This document shows, one piece after another, positions 1-11,170 of a stretch of 64,000 bases of DNA. Under the pieces are notes generated by a model. That model saw only the letters and a list, made by a program, of their open reading frames with translations. It made no database searches and had not been told where the DNA came from. The stretch is taken from contig CM022677.1 in the NCBI GenBank assembly GCA_012295275.1, positions 108,069 to 172,068 on the forward strand, given 5' to 3'. Position 1 is the first letter of the stretch. Every line of letters begins with the position of its first letter. The DNA comes from Chrysomallon squamiferum (Eukaryota > Mollusca > Gastropoda > Neomphalida > Peltospiridae). The position numbers and the translations under genes were made by a program.

Positions 1-1044
1 TTAGATTCATACTTAAAGGTTCTGACTTGATTTGTTCAAATGTGTTTTAAACAGACACATTCCCAGATAATAAAAAGTACAGGAACAACAAGAAATATTT
101 TAATCAATACAGTTTGACTTTATTTTATTTTAGTTAAATTTTATTTCACTCTACATATATATTAGATGAAAACATCACTGCAAATTCAAATGAAGACATA
201 AAACTGTAATAATTGTTCAAAAAAATGTACAATTAATGTTTTATTTTCAGAAACAAGCTAGATGTTATATCAGAATCACCACAGAGTACATAAATCTATT
301 TACAGCAGATTCTTACAGCAAAGAAATCACAGGACAGTTACAGATCAACAGATGTTTTACATGAGTGCTGTTTTAACAGGCTGAGTCATTGGTAAGTAAA
401 CTGTATGTACATCACATTTGTAATACTATTACTGACATTTTTGTTTTAAATGTATGAATGTCATGTCTGATGTTTTGGACACAAGCTGGTGTTGTACACA
501 GAGTACAGAAATCTATTTACAGCAGATTCTTCACATCATGTTAGTTTAACTGCCTGCTTGACTGATAAATAAATGTAAACTTTTCACTCACAAATTTTAA
601 TAAACTTTTTCCTAGGGCATTTCAGTAACTATGAAGTGTGAAATGTAATTTTAAATGGTCTGTTTCAGATGATAGTTATTAATTACTATTTTTGATAACA
701 TTGTAAGAGAAAAACCCTCTACCTCTGTTAATTAAGACAGCTATTTTTATGTTCAGTTTCAAGTGTACATTCTTTAATACATAAGTAGCAGACTGACAAA
801 CTCAAGATTGATACTACAATCTGTTATTTCTCATCTCACATTAAGTCACAAAACATCGGATTTGTATTTTATCTAGTCTTCATTTTACATAATACAAATT
901 CAGAGGTAGACTTTTATAATCAGGACAGATTAATACTGTTTACAGAATTCTGAATATTATTTTAGTTTTAGTAAAAACACATTTATTTTTGTTTTAAATA
1001 TTTCAGGATTGTTTATAGTGAGAAGTGTTAATGACAATCATCTG
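1..1044. other. AT-rich stretch without recognised gene
   Basis: I see no exon or long reading frame I can support here. A sequence containing CAGAGTACA-AAATCTATTTACAGC occurs twice (about 282-318 and 498-535), which is a small local duplication. The stretch lies downstream of the CAMSAP-like relic (minus strand) and could hold introns or the 3' part of that locus, but nothing in it is recognisable. Confidence 0.6.
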
Positions 1045-2105
1045 TTCATTCTAAATGGCTTCTTGAGTTTGCCTCCAAGTTTTTCAAGTTTTCTGATCAC
1101 ACTGAACTAAGAAAGCAGAAGAAATAGCAAAAAATGAAACATCTCAACAAAAAAATTAAAACAAGCTGGATGCTTGGAGAATACTAAGAACTTCTAGAAA
1201 AATCCACACCAAACAAGTTTAAAAACATTACTTGTGTGAGTCATGGACTACTTACTGAATAATTTATAAAACTGTGAAACTGTGATTTCAGACTGGAAGT
1301 CACAATGTTGTTCATAGAAGATATAGTTACATACAGACCAGTATACATAATGTTTGGACCAGACACAGCAGCAAGTTCAGTCAGGTCTGTGAAAAAAAAA
1401 AGACTTTAATTTTCAAAAATGATTTGATTACTGCTTTCAAAATAAGACACATTTTATATAAAGCTGTTTGGTCCAGGGGAGATAATTTCATTTTCTGTTT
1501 TATTTTTTGTATTTCTTAATTAATTATTATTATTTTTTTTTAATCTACTGAATTGTCTATACCAAGTATAAAGTAACAAAGAACACGAAGACTCCTAGTA
1601 AAGATTTAGCCAATAAACGTATCTTAATAAAACATAAAATGGAAGTAGATAATTTTGTTTTTCTGGAAGATAAAATCAGAAATTAGAAATTTTCCGAATA
1701 AATAATTTTCAGATTACAAGTAATTTGTTATTTTATTCTGAAAACAGATATCTTGGTATTTTTCATTTCATTAATTTGAATATTTTATTATTATACTTTT
1801 GTTGGATAGACCAGAAATCTTGATATTTTTATATTTTACAGCACCCTTTTCTCTCGTCTTTAAAACCGTATAAAACATTTTAAAACATTTAATTTAAAAG
1901 TTCAATTATACCATACTTTTTTGAATTTGTAATTAAGGATTTTTATAACATTTTTCTAAAATTATGTTTTTTATATGAAAAAGTAGTTTTGATAGAATTT
2001 GTATTTTTGTCAAAATAAACATTTCAAATTATTTTGTATTCTGTCCTTAATTTAATATTTTTAGCTAACATTATCAAACATCCTAAGATGACGAACATTT
2101 TTATT
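1045..2105. repeat. Duplicated unit, copy A (partial)
   Basis: This kilobase is a diverged third copy of the 3' end of the unit present at 16030-17080 and 32570-33530. Shared landmarks are TTTGCCTCCAAGTT, the block around CACAGAATGTTTGTACCAGACACAGC (here TAATGTTTGGACCAGACACAGC), the phrase CAAGTCTGTGAAAA, and a GGGGAGATAATTTC motif. All three copies have the same orientation. The 5' part of the unit, including the transposase relic, is missing here. I see no intact reading frame in it. Boundaries are approximate because they were judged by eye. Confidence 0.8.
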
Positions 2106-2619
2106 TATTTAGTTTTGCTACATTAACCAAAACTTAATAAACATTACAAATTCTTATATATTAGTAGTTGTACAGAATTATTTGTATTTTCTCATTCAGG
2201 CTGAGTGCATGAAAAAAAATCACAGACTAGTTTAGACTGTTTATTTTAAGAAAAGTAAATCCATTTGATTACAAATATTTATTTATTTGTATTTTAAAAA
2301 CTGAAAAACAAAACAGATTTTATCTGGTCAGTAAGAGATATAAACGTTTACTCAGTCTGTCAGGATTTTTTCTTCACGCTGTCAAACTAGAAGTGAAAAT
2401 ATCAGCCTAAGAGACACACACTGATGTACTGGGTGAACCAAAACATATTTTCTGAACATTAACACCTCATATTTCCTATGTCACAGTTTGATGTGTAGAT
2501 TGGGAAAACAATTCCTGACTGCAGCACTGAGAAGACAGCAACTGTTACAGTCTCTGATACTGCATTGTCCCACTCTGCTGTATGAGTCAGGTAAAGGACT
2601 AGCTCAGTCCTTCGTATCG
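2106..2619. other. AT-rich stretch without recognised gene
   Basis: No supported feature. It separates copy A of the duplicated unit from a locally GC-richer patch that starts near 2480. Confidence 0.5.
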
Positions 2620-2829
2620 TCAGTGTGGCGAGACATCACTCTCATGAACACTGCCTTCCCAAGTTTCTGTCTCATCTTGTTCTGCTGTTTTCTTCTCTCT
2701 GTTTCCTTTCTCTTCTCGTCCAGCTTCAGTTTCAGACGTCACCTGCTCTTCAACTTCCTGACTGTTGTGTTTGCCACCGTCATGCACTGTCCTCTCAGTC
2801 ATCTGCCAAGTGCTTTCATTTGGCAGCAT
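2620..2829 (-). other. Possible exon rich in Glu/Lys, unassigned
   Basis: The minus strand is open for about 69 codons in a patch clearly less AT-rich than its surroundings. The encoded residues are strongly polar and charged (Glu, Lys, Thr, Ser, for example SETEAGREEKGNREKKTAEQ), as in the linker or coiled-coil parts of cytoskeletal proteins. An ACTTGGCAG splice acceptor could precede ATGACTGAG at about 2804. It lies downstream of the CAMSAP-like exons on the same strand, so it could be another exon of that locus, but no motif proves this. The plus strand is also open here (116 codons, hydrophobic, cysteine-rich); I consider the minus reading the more protein-like one. Confidence 0.25.
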
Positions 2830-2839
2830 AACAAATGAA

Positions 2840-3432
2840 GTCTTTAAACAAACATCAGCTCATTTTCACAAGAACACAGACTTCAACAGCACTCTGCGGT
2901 TTACATGTTGTTTCTGTCCATGTAAACATTCACAGAATTACCTCTTCTTGTGTACTAAGCAGTTTCTAAAAAAAAGCATTGATTTGTTTACATATGTAGA
3001 TATACAAAATATTTCTCTTTCTGACAGATACATATATTAATGACTAATGTTTTATCCTGATATATATCTTTATTTTTTTTTTAATTTCTAAAACATAAAT
3101 ATTCTTCGAATCATCAAATTATACTGAAAACTAAGACATGGCAAAATTAATTATTAAACTTTCAAAACAAAACAAGAAATGGTTTTTATTACTCTTACTA
3201 CAAATATAAAGTAACAAAAAATGAAACAATGCAAATGGAAATAAGGAAACATGGAAGTAAACTAAGTTATCCTGCTATTTGTATACCACAATTAATTTAC
3301 TTGTTTTTGTAGACTATCCTTGCACTAATCTGCTTTTCTTACTCTGTATTGAGAATATTTTACCAATACCAAAACTGAAAACAATGTAAGTAGAGTGTTA
3401 AACAGAAAAGTTAATGCGTGTATTTTTAATAC
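2840..3432. other. AT-rich stretch without recognised gene
   Basis: No supported gene. Probable intron or flank of the CAMSAP-like locus. Confidence 0.5.
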
Positions 3433-3518
3433 CAGTTTGTTCTCTGTCTGTTCTGCTGTCTGTGTGTGTCCCATTCTGATGTTTAGGTAACAACACTTGT
3501 CTGTTTTGTGATATGTTC
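3433..3518 (-). other. Candidate 7th exon of the CAMSAP-like relic
   Basis: On the minus strand a long pyrimidine tract ending TTTGCTTTCTCAG is followed by 86 nt and a CTG/GTATT donor. Two frames are open through it, one giving NISQNRQVLLPKHQNGTHT followed by more polar residues. The frame that would continue directly from exon 6 (phase 0) meets a stop after 11 codons, so either an indel intervenes or this is not the next exon. It does not match the second half of the CAMSAP CH domain that I would expect next. Confidence 0.3.
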
Positions 3519-4009
3519 CTGAGAAAGCAAAAATAAAATAAAAATAAAAACAATAACAACACATCTCTCTAAACTATATATAAATATTAATAACCTTAAT
3601 GTATGCTAAATTTTAAAGTTACCAACTTATTCATTATTTTATTTACAAAAATTATGTTTATTAAACTAACCATGAAAACTGAGAGGCTGCAGACAATAGA
3701 AACTACAGTACATTGTCTCCTATGTAACAGGAAAGTTAAACACTATAAAATACTCATTCCTTTGTTTTAAAATACACAAATAAATATTTACAACAAAATA
3801 ACTGCATTTATGCCAATGTATGTATAGGCATGTGTGTGTGTGCATGTGTCTGTGGGTGTGAGTATATGTCTTTGTGTTTGTGTGTATATGTGTATATGTG
3901 TACTTACTGATATATTATTTACAAACTGCAACTTCACATATTAAATTAAATTAAACTTCATTAGGTTTAGAATAATGAGAACTATAAAAGAAAACAAACT
4001 CAAATTCAC

Positions 4010-6310
4010 CTGCTCAGATTTGTTCTCTTTTGCAATGGCAGAAGTACAAACTTTATTTAACCAGAAAACAACTGTGTCCTCAGTGTCTGATGGAAGTTCA
4101 CTGGTTGTGTTAAAAGTTGTAATTTGTCTGAAAGTTAAAAAATTTCTTGTTCAAAATGCTGAATGTAAAATCTGAGGTCTCATTATATTATATGATAAAT
4201 TATACAAACTATGCAGCCCAGATTTCATTCTCCATCTGCCTCTGTTCTCTGTCTTGCCATTCCTTCATCCTCTCTCCTTCCCTCATACATTCATACATTT
4301 ACATATTTAACTGCAATCATCATAATACTTCTCCTTCTTAGTGATCAAAGTAGAAGGATGAACGCCTTTAAATACACCTCAAAAATAAAATAAATAAACT
4401 TTAACACACCCAAACAAACTCATTTTAATTAAAAAAATGATTCAGATTTTAGTATTTAACAAGATAATATAAAATCAATAAAGAAATAAAAACAACATAC
4501 CTGACAGCTTGAACAGCATGTTCTACTGAAACAAATTCACTGGCATACACCAACATCAGCACATCAATTAGAGCTGTACATGCATACCTGAAAAAAAAAA
4601 AAAAATAATAATAAACAGTTTTAAATAAATAACTAATACTTCTGACATGCTTTGTGATTAATAAAGTATGTTACCAAGTAATGCAACAAAACAACAGCAA
4701 ATGACTGCTGATTATTACACTATTTTATAATTAATTAAGAATTGTTTCAAAATTGATTTTACTCTCTAAGACACAAAAATAAAATAAACTCACAACTGAG
4801 AATGGTGCAGACTACACGAGAATGGTTTCTGTAACAGCTGGTTCATCCTTCTCCATGATGTAAATTCACTTTCTAGACAGCACCTGAACAATACTGCAGT
4901 GAGATACATAAAACTATTTAACTTCAATATTAAATATAAAGTTTAGTAGTTTTAAACAAAAACATGATATTTTTTTTTTTTATCAATCTACATTTGTCAG
5001 ACGAATGCATTTTTCTTTGCTTATTATGATTTTGAATGTTTCGGTTATTTTTATTTGTGTATGAAATCACCCACATATACACACACACTATCTCTCTTGC
5101 TCACATATACACACACTATCTCTCTTGCTCACATATACATACTATCTCTCTCACATACATACACTATCTCTCTCACACACACACATATATACAATCTGTC
5201 TCATACATACATACACATCAAATCTCTCTCTCTCTCATACATACATATGCTCTCTCTCTCTCTCTCTGACTGAATTTGCAATAAAATAATCTTTATCTCT
5301 ATGTAATAAAATTAAAACAGCTAAGTAAACTTTAGTCCTAACATTAGGTCAAGTTATCTCTGACTAACTTGTGTTTTAATAGCAAGCTGAACAAAGAGGA
5401 TAAACATTTCAAACACAGGTTGTAGAAATGTTCTAAATTTCAGTATACAATCTAGTGATTCACACACACACACAGATATATTCAAACATACCCTGTCACT
5501 GTTGAGAGGTTTCAGAAAAACATTCTAACACAGGCTACACATCACTTGACACCAGACTGTTGCTTAGATGAGGTTTCACCTGAAAATTACACAATAATAA
5601 TAAAATAATGATACTTTTTTCACACATTTTAATCATGATGATGATGATAAAAATTACCATCAATAATAAATATAACAACAACAACAACAACAGTAGTAGT
5701 AGTAATAGTAGTAATTGTAATAATAATAGCAAAAATAGCAATAACAACACAACAATAACAGTAATAATAATTTACTATATACATTTAAATCTATTAATGA
5801 GAAGATGAAGGAATTAATGTTTTATAGAACATATATATAGCATTGTATTTTTGCTTTTGTATTAAACAGATGTTATGAAGGAATATGGTAATTTGTTTTT
5901 AAAGAGTCATGCAATAATATATTTTTAATTTTATTCCATTAATGGCTAACTGAACTGTACTATAGAAAAAAGTGTCATGAGAGCAAACACAAATCTCTTC
6001 ATAGATAATTTTCAGATAATTTAATGTTTCTATTTTTGATGAAATAATTCTAAGGTTTATAAAAACTAAGACACTAGAGATAATTAAAACAAAGCAACAT
6101 ATAATAACTTTAATAATTAGAACATAAATCTTGAAAGATTAAAGAAAATAATAAAATATTTCACTCACATCTGATTTTTCATAAAATGGTTCTTTAAATT
6201 CATTTGGAACATTTTCTCCATATAGTTTCTGAAAAACTCTGCCAATGATGGAATTTGGCCTGAAAAACATGAAAAATAAATAATAAAGATTTAAAAAAAA
6301 AAAAAAAAAA

Positions 6311-6356
<46 letters not shown>

Positions 6357-7009
6357 ACAAATTCATACTAAAAAGTAGAAGTAGTAATAAGAAGAAACAA
6401 AACAAAATGTCAATAAATTAAAACTGACAGTTACTAGATTAGTAAAAAAAAAAAAAAGGAAGGGAAACTGAAAAGAAATTTTCATCATTATAATACTTGA
6501 TTTAAACAATTGAGTATGTATAGGTCATACAGTAAATCATTCCTGGCTTAATATAATTTTTTTTTTTTTTTTATTATTCCAGACGTAATCAATTAATATT
6601 TCAGACTTGTAGTTTTATCGAACTTTTATCATCAAACTTAAACATTTTGGTTGTAAAAGCTCGCCAGCCAGGTACTTTGAAATGTCTGGTTGCAGTTTTG
6701 AAAACTCCCCAATGTAAATAAAATAAATAATTATGTTTTTACTTACCCTGGCTGTCAAGAACAATCAACACAATATATCACCGTCGGGCTCATATACACG
6801 TGGATCCCATGAGGTTTTTCGCTTTTCTTCGACGACCGGTCCGATTTAACTGACGTAAAATTGGTGCGATCATTATTCCAAAACATGTTACAAATGTAAT
6901 GTTGACTGAAATACCTGAAATCCAGCTGACAGCTTTTCAAAGATATAGTGATATCTCTTAAATAATCCAGAAATTTACAGACAAACTGTGTAAGTGATTC
7001 GACCGCCAT
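4010..7009 (-). pseudogene. CAMSAP/Patronin-like pseudogene, N-terminal CH-domain exons
   Basis: CAMSAP/Patronin proteins bind microtubule minus ends; their N terminus holds a calponin-homology domain. Six minus-strand exons with GT/AG borders are visible: 6915-7009 (ATG at 7009, begins MAVESLTQF), 6169-6259 (VFQKLYGENVPNEFKEPFYE, matching the family AKAYG-IPEDLRDPFY stretch), 5492-5579 (VKPHLSNSLVSSDV), 4794-4883 (VLSRK-stop-IYIMEKDEPAVTET, matching ALSRKGIYVMESDDTPVTES), 4501-4587 (ALIDVLMLVYASEFVSVEHA, matching MIDTLMLAYTVEMVSIEKV) and 4010-4127 (SELPSDTEDTVVFWLNKV, matching KELPYDLEDAMVFWINKV). Exons 1-2 and 5-6 join in phase. Exon 3 needs a frameshift after SSDV and then meets TAG. Exon 4 has two in-frame stops (TGA, TAG), and a further 1-nt shift is needed to enter exon 5. 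Introns are retained, so this is a decayed gene or gene duplicate, not a retrocopy. Sequencing error at several independent sites is the alternative. Confidence 0.85.
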
Positions 7010-7080
7010 TGTTTTAAGCTTGTCAAACCGAGCACTGATAGAGTTACCTCCCTTTTGGGGGCGGAGTTATGATAATGTGC
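7010..7080 (-). promoter_or_regulatory. Possible promoter of the CAMSAP-like locus
   Basis: Immediately upstream (minus strand) of the ATG at 7009 lies a locally GC-richer patch containing GGGGGCGGAG on the plus strand at about 7056-7065, which resembles a GC box, and TTACCTCCCTTTT, a motif repeated elsewhere in the window. There is no TATA box at a sensible distance that stands out from the AT-rich background. The assignment rests only on position and composition. Confidence 0.3.
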
Positions 7081-7576
7081 TGAGGTCATTAGGACCGTAT
7101 ACATCATGCTTCATATTGTTGTCATGAAATACAGGAGACTTGTAATGTATGTCAGTATATGCAGCCATTATTTATGTGTATACATACATATATTTAAAAA
7201 TGTCTCTATTTAGTTATTTGTTTATTTAATCTGATTTATATTTCTTTCATCGTGAAATGTCAGTGCAGACATTGCTCTGTTTTGTTTATCGCATACGTTG
7301 GTGATCATTTATTTTAAGAATCGCTCCTTTTGGTACTATTGTTATGTGTTTTGAGATAACACGCAAGCATAATAATCTTTTATATTGTCTCAACCGAAAT
7401 CAGTACTTCCACCTTTGAAGTAATAGACAGATAGATAGATAGATAGATAGATGATAGATACAAACACAAACTGAAAAAAATTGAATATTGTATGAATATT
7501 AATTAAGAAATTGATATCATGTTAATGGATCTGTTTTAATTTTACTTTTTTATTTATATATTTATTTAATTTTATT

Positions 7577-7607
<31 letters not shown>

Positions 7608-8496
7608 TTACCATTAATATTAATAGTTTGGCTCTTAATCACTTACTGATATCATCTACAGTTTTTAATTTTATTTTTTTTATTATTATTATTTTTAAGT
7701 GTATATTAACATTATCTCTTAGTCAGTTACGGACATCATCTGAAGTGTTTTATTTTGATTAGTTTGTCCCATTAAGCTTGTATAATGATTAAAATATCTT
7801 ATGAAACACGCTGCATTTAAATATTTAGTTGGCTTTAAATTTATTTTTCTCTACAAAGGATGTGAAACTCTTTCCTGCAGTGATGACTTGGGGTTGTTTA
7901 CAACTTCTATAACAGAACTCTTTGCTATTCCATCCTGGTTTAACATCTGTTAGTTCTGAGACCAGGAAACTGAAATCAACTCAGACTGGACAAAGTTCTG
8001 TACCAAAACATCATGGAAAGTAAAAACCTGCACAAACTATTGTAAGTTTGTCTTTATTATTATGTTTATTAGATTATTTTGATATTATTAATTTATCTAT
8101 CTATATATATCTAAATAAATAAATTTGTTTGTTTCTTGAGAGGGTTGTTTAAGAGTGTTGATATGTGAGACAAGACATGGATAATGTTGGATCTACTCAG
8201 GTAAAATTATAATTAACTTTTATGATGTCAGAACATTATTACTCTGTAGAATGGTCAGAAGCTGTCACAGACTGGGATAAGGAATCTGAGATTGATGTAA
8301 AATCTAAACTGATAAAAATGTAGGATTAATTATTCTAAAATGTAACCAGTTCTCACATAATGTTACTAAACAGATGCTGTCATATCAGTGTAAAGAACTA
8401 ATAATAGTCATAAATAAGTAATTAATAAATTAACTTAAAAAACAAAACAAATTACTTTGGATATTAGTTAAATTTGTTGTAATAGGTTTAGTAAAT

Positions 8497-8589
<93 letters not shown>

Positions 8590-8684
8590 GACTGTGGGTG
8601 TGAAACCATACATTTCAATAAGTATATGTACATATACTACCTTTTCTTTATATATTTATTTTATATAGTTTCTTACCTGTTCCC

Positions 8685-8715
<31 letters not shown>

Positions 8716-9059
8716 TCCACAACATGGCAAAATAAATAGTTTAGTCACCAGTGCTCTTCCATATATCAGCACTCTCCCTCACCATGGCAACATCACTGGT
8801 TGTGTAGTCAGTTCTTATGTTTTCTCCACGTAAATTTTTTTATTTTATGTATTAGAGTTATCTTCCTTTGCATATACTAATCTTGATAATTTATGTTTTA
8901 GCTTTTTGAACTACACTCTTTGTGTTCTTACTTTGTCTGTTTTATTTTAAATAGCATATTATTCTTTTATTATTGGATTATTAGTATTACGGTCATTACC
9001 AGAATTAGTTACATATGATATTGTTATTAAAATTAAGTTTACTATTACTTGCTATACAT
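7081..9059. other. Region between two gene relics: microsatellites only
   Basis: Contains (GATA)n at about 7428-7452, poly-T/TTTA tracts near 7560-7610 and 7670-7700, a long (AG)n array at 8499-8586 and (TTTA)n at 8683-8715. A splice-like block at about 7880-8050 (acceptor CCTGCAG, donor TATTG/TAAGTT) is not open in any frame over its whole length and I could not assign it. Confidence 0.6.
8499..8586. repeat. (AG)n microsatellite
   Basis: Uninterrupted AG dinucleotide array of about 88 bp. Its apparent reading frames (alternating Ser-Leu or Arg-Glu) are artefacts of the repeat. Confidence 0.97.
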
Positions 9060-9318
9060 GTTATTATTATTTCAGTTAATTTATTATTACTTGGGTGATA
9101 TGATATTATTATTTCAGTTAATTTTATTATTACTTATGTATGTTATTCTTATTTCAGTTAATTTGATTATTACTTGTCATATATGTCATTCTTATTTCAG
9201 TTAATTTTATTATTTCTTGCCTTATATATGTTATTCTTATTTCAAATAATTTTATTACTACCTATTATATATGTTATTATTATTACAGTTAATTTTATTA
9301 GTACTTGTTTTATTTCAG
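9060..9318 (+). repeat. Tandem repeat of about 50 bp, each unit with a TTATTTCAG splice-acceptor-like end
   Basis: About five to six diverged copies of a unit of the form TTATTCTTATTTCAG-TTAATTTTATTATTACTTG-TATATG. Each copy holds a pyrimidine-rich run and CAG. The last copy supplies the acceptor (TTTTATTTCAG, AG at 9317-9318) in front of the first methionyl-tRNA synthetase-like exon, so the array duplicated an intron end. Confidence 0.8.
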
Positions 9319-11029
9319 AATGGTCAAAGTGTGGCTATCACAATATGAGAGGTCACCAGTGTGATGTATGTGACTCATCAATGCTGTAGAAATGAAAAAC
9401 ACAAAATATAAATCTTGTAAGTCATTAAAACATATTAAAACATCACATCAACTATTTTATATTTACCAACGGTAAACCTGTTTAGTGTTTTATTGATTCA
9501 TTTGTTGATAAAGTTTCAAATCCTTTTAAAATAATTTTCTTTTTTCAGTTAAGTATGTAAATTCTAAAAACTCCAACATTTGTTTGGTGGGGTATGAATT
9601 TAACAGTTAACATTTAAGTTTGTCATTATGTAAGAAAATGTAAAATTGTTAGAATATCTTGATAATTAAATAATACTAGTGTATAACTGTTCTTATACAT
9701 GTTTATGAGAGATGTACACACACACACACTGACTTATGCTATATGTATTTATTTGTATTTCATCACTGACTTAGAAACCAACTATCTTGATAAGGAATTG
9801 TTTAAGTATATGTGTGTGGATGGGTAGATGTGTGTATAGGGTTATTACTATAATTTATGTATTTTGTTAATTTTTCAGAGTGTAGCTGATAAAGTTTTCA
9901 TTAATAAATCTGGATAAAACTGATAAGAAATATTTGTATTGGAGATGGAATGAAACCAAGATGTATCAATTGTGACCTGAAGTGGGGGACCCTACTCCCA
10001 CTGGAGGGATACACTGACTAAGTATAATAAATTACTTACATTTATATAAAAATAATAATAACTTCCTGTCTTAAAAAAGTAGTCTTTGTTCTGAATACTG
10101 AACAAGAAATAGTAAAAGAAATATGAATTAGAAAACACATCTAAATTGTAAGATATTTTTTTATAGTATCACAAAAAAGACATTGCTGAATCTATTCATA
10201 TATGTAGTTAATGTTAAATTTGAAGATGATAAGCCTGATGTCTGATTTCTAAAATATGTTATCCCTAAAATTTGTGAATAAAATCCTCAATTAAAGCTTA
10301 CAGTTCAAGACATACAACTGGCTAAAGATTTATATAATTATATTTTATATCTTAATGAAAATATAATAGCAAAAAATTATGAGTATTTTTCTCTTCTGTT
10401 TTAAAAACTGAGAAACATTTCTTTGTTTTATTATATTTATGAGTGGTTAAATTTCCAGGTATTCTGTGTTTGGTTTGATGTTCCAGTTGACTACATTTCA
10501 GTCACAGCTAACTACACAGACAGGACAGAAAAATCCATCAAAGGTTTGTTTTGTGTTTTTTATTTCTAGTTTACATTTTTATTTATTGAAATCAGAATAG
10601 CAAAGCCAAAAACAATTAAATAAATATTAATTTTGTTAATTATTTAAATAATCTATAATTTTGTAAGTATGAATAGGATGACATAGCTATGATTATGTTG
10701 CTGTGTATAATTAGTGTGTTTTATCTAAATATTCTGTTTGAAAAATATGAGAAATCTTCATTTATTAATGTTCATTTTCAGTCTGGCAGTTTATATTTGT
10801 TGTCAAGGGAAACCCAGATTTAACATAATTGATTCAGTTTGCTGCTTTCTTTCTTAGTATATATTTTCATTAGATTCTTCATTTAATTCCAAATATTATA
10901 GAAACAAATAAAATTTGATACAAACAAATGTCCATTTTAACATGTCTTTTTTCTTCTTTTTTTTTTTTATGATGGTTTTCCTATTCTGTTTTTTGTTTTC
11001 TTTTTTATTTACAGTTTGTTATCGATTTA

Positions 11030-11093
<64 letters not shown>

Positions 11094-11170
11094 GTTCATA
11101 TGTGTATCTTTCTTCTCAAGGACAGTGTATCATTTCACAGTATTTTTTACTTCCACACTTCTGTGCACTG
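9319..11170 (+). pseudogene. Cytosolic methionyl-tRNA synthetase (MARS1-like) pseudogene fragment
   Basis: MetRS charges tRNA-Met with methionine. Three exons with canonical borders are clear: 9319-9416 (KCGYHNMRGHQCDVC, then after a frameshift LINAVEMKNTKYKSC, matching the family [24 protein letters not shown] zinc-binding knuckle), 9879-10021 (GDGMKPRCINCDLKWGTLLP then LEGYTD, matching [23 protein letters not shown]) and 10459-10543 (VFCVWFDVPVDYISVTANYT, matching [23 protein letters not shown]). A weaker block at 11112-11170 (KDSVSFHSIFYFH) resembles the AKDNVPFHSLVFP segment. Exons 2 and 3 join in phase. Decay: the first knuckle Cys is Trp (TGG), a frameshift follows CDVC, the 5' half of exon 9879-10021 has stops, and the codon before the 10021 splice site is TAA where Lys is expected. 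The N-terminal HIGH region and the KMSKS region are not seen. Introns are retained, so this is a fragment of a duplicated gene. Confidence 0.87.
11030..11091. repeat. (ATT)n microsatellite
   Basis: Pure ATT array of about 60 bp inside the intron between the third and fourth MetRS-like blocks. The poly-Leu and poly-Ile frames across it are repeat artefacts. Confidence 0.97.

Noticed and set aside
7880-8050. Tc1/mariner-like phrase VMTWGC in an exon-like block
   Set aside because: Only six residues match the usual VMVWGCF motif, stops follow at once, and no other Tc1 motif or terminal repeat was found.
8430-8633. Ser-Leu or Arg-Glu repeat proteins at the GA/CT tracts (also 17517-17714, 18800-19081, 21971-22315, 42067-42424, 61889-62074)
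   Set aside because: Dinucleotide microsatellites translate to such alternations in any genome.
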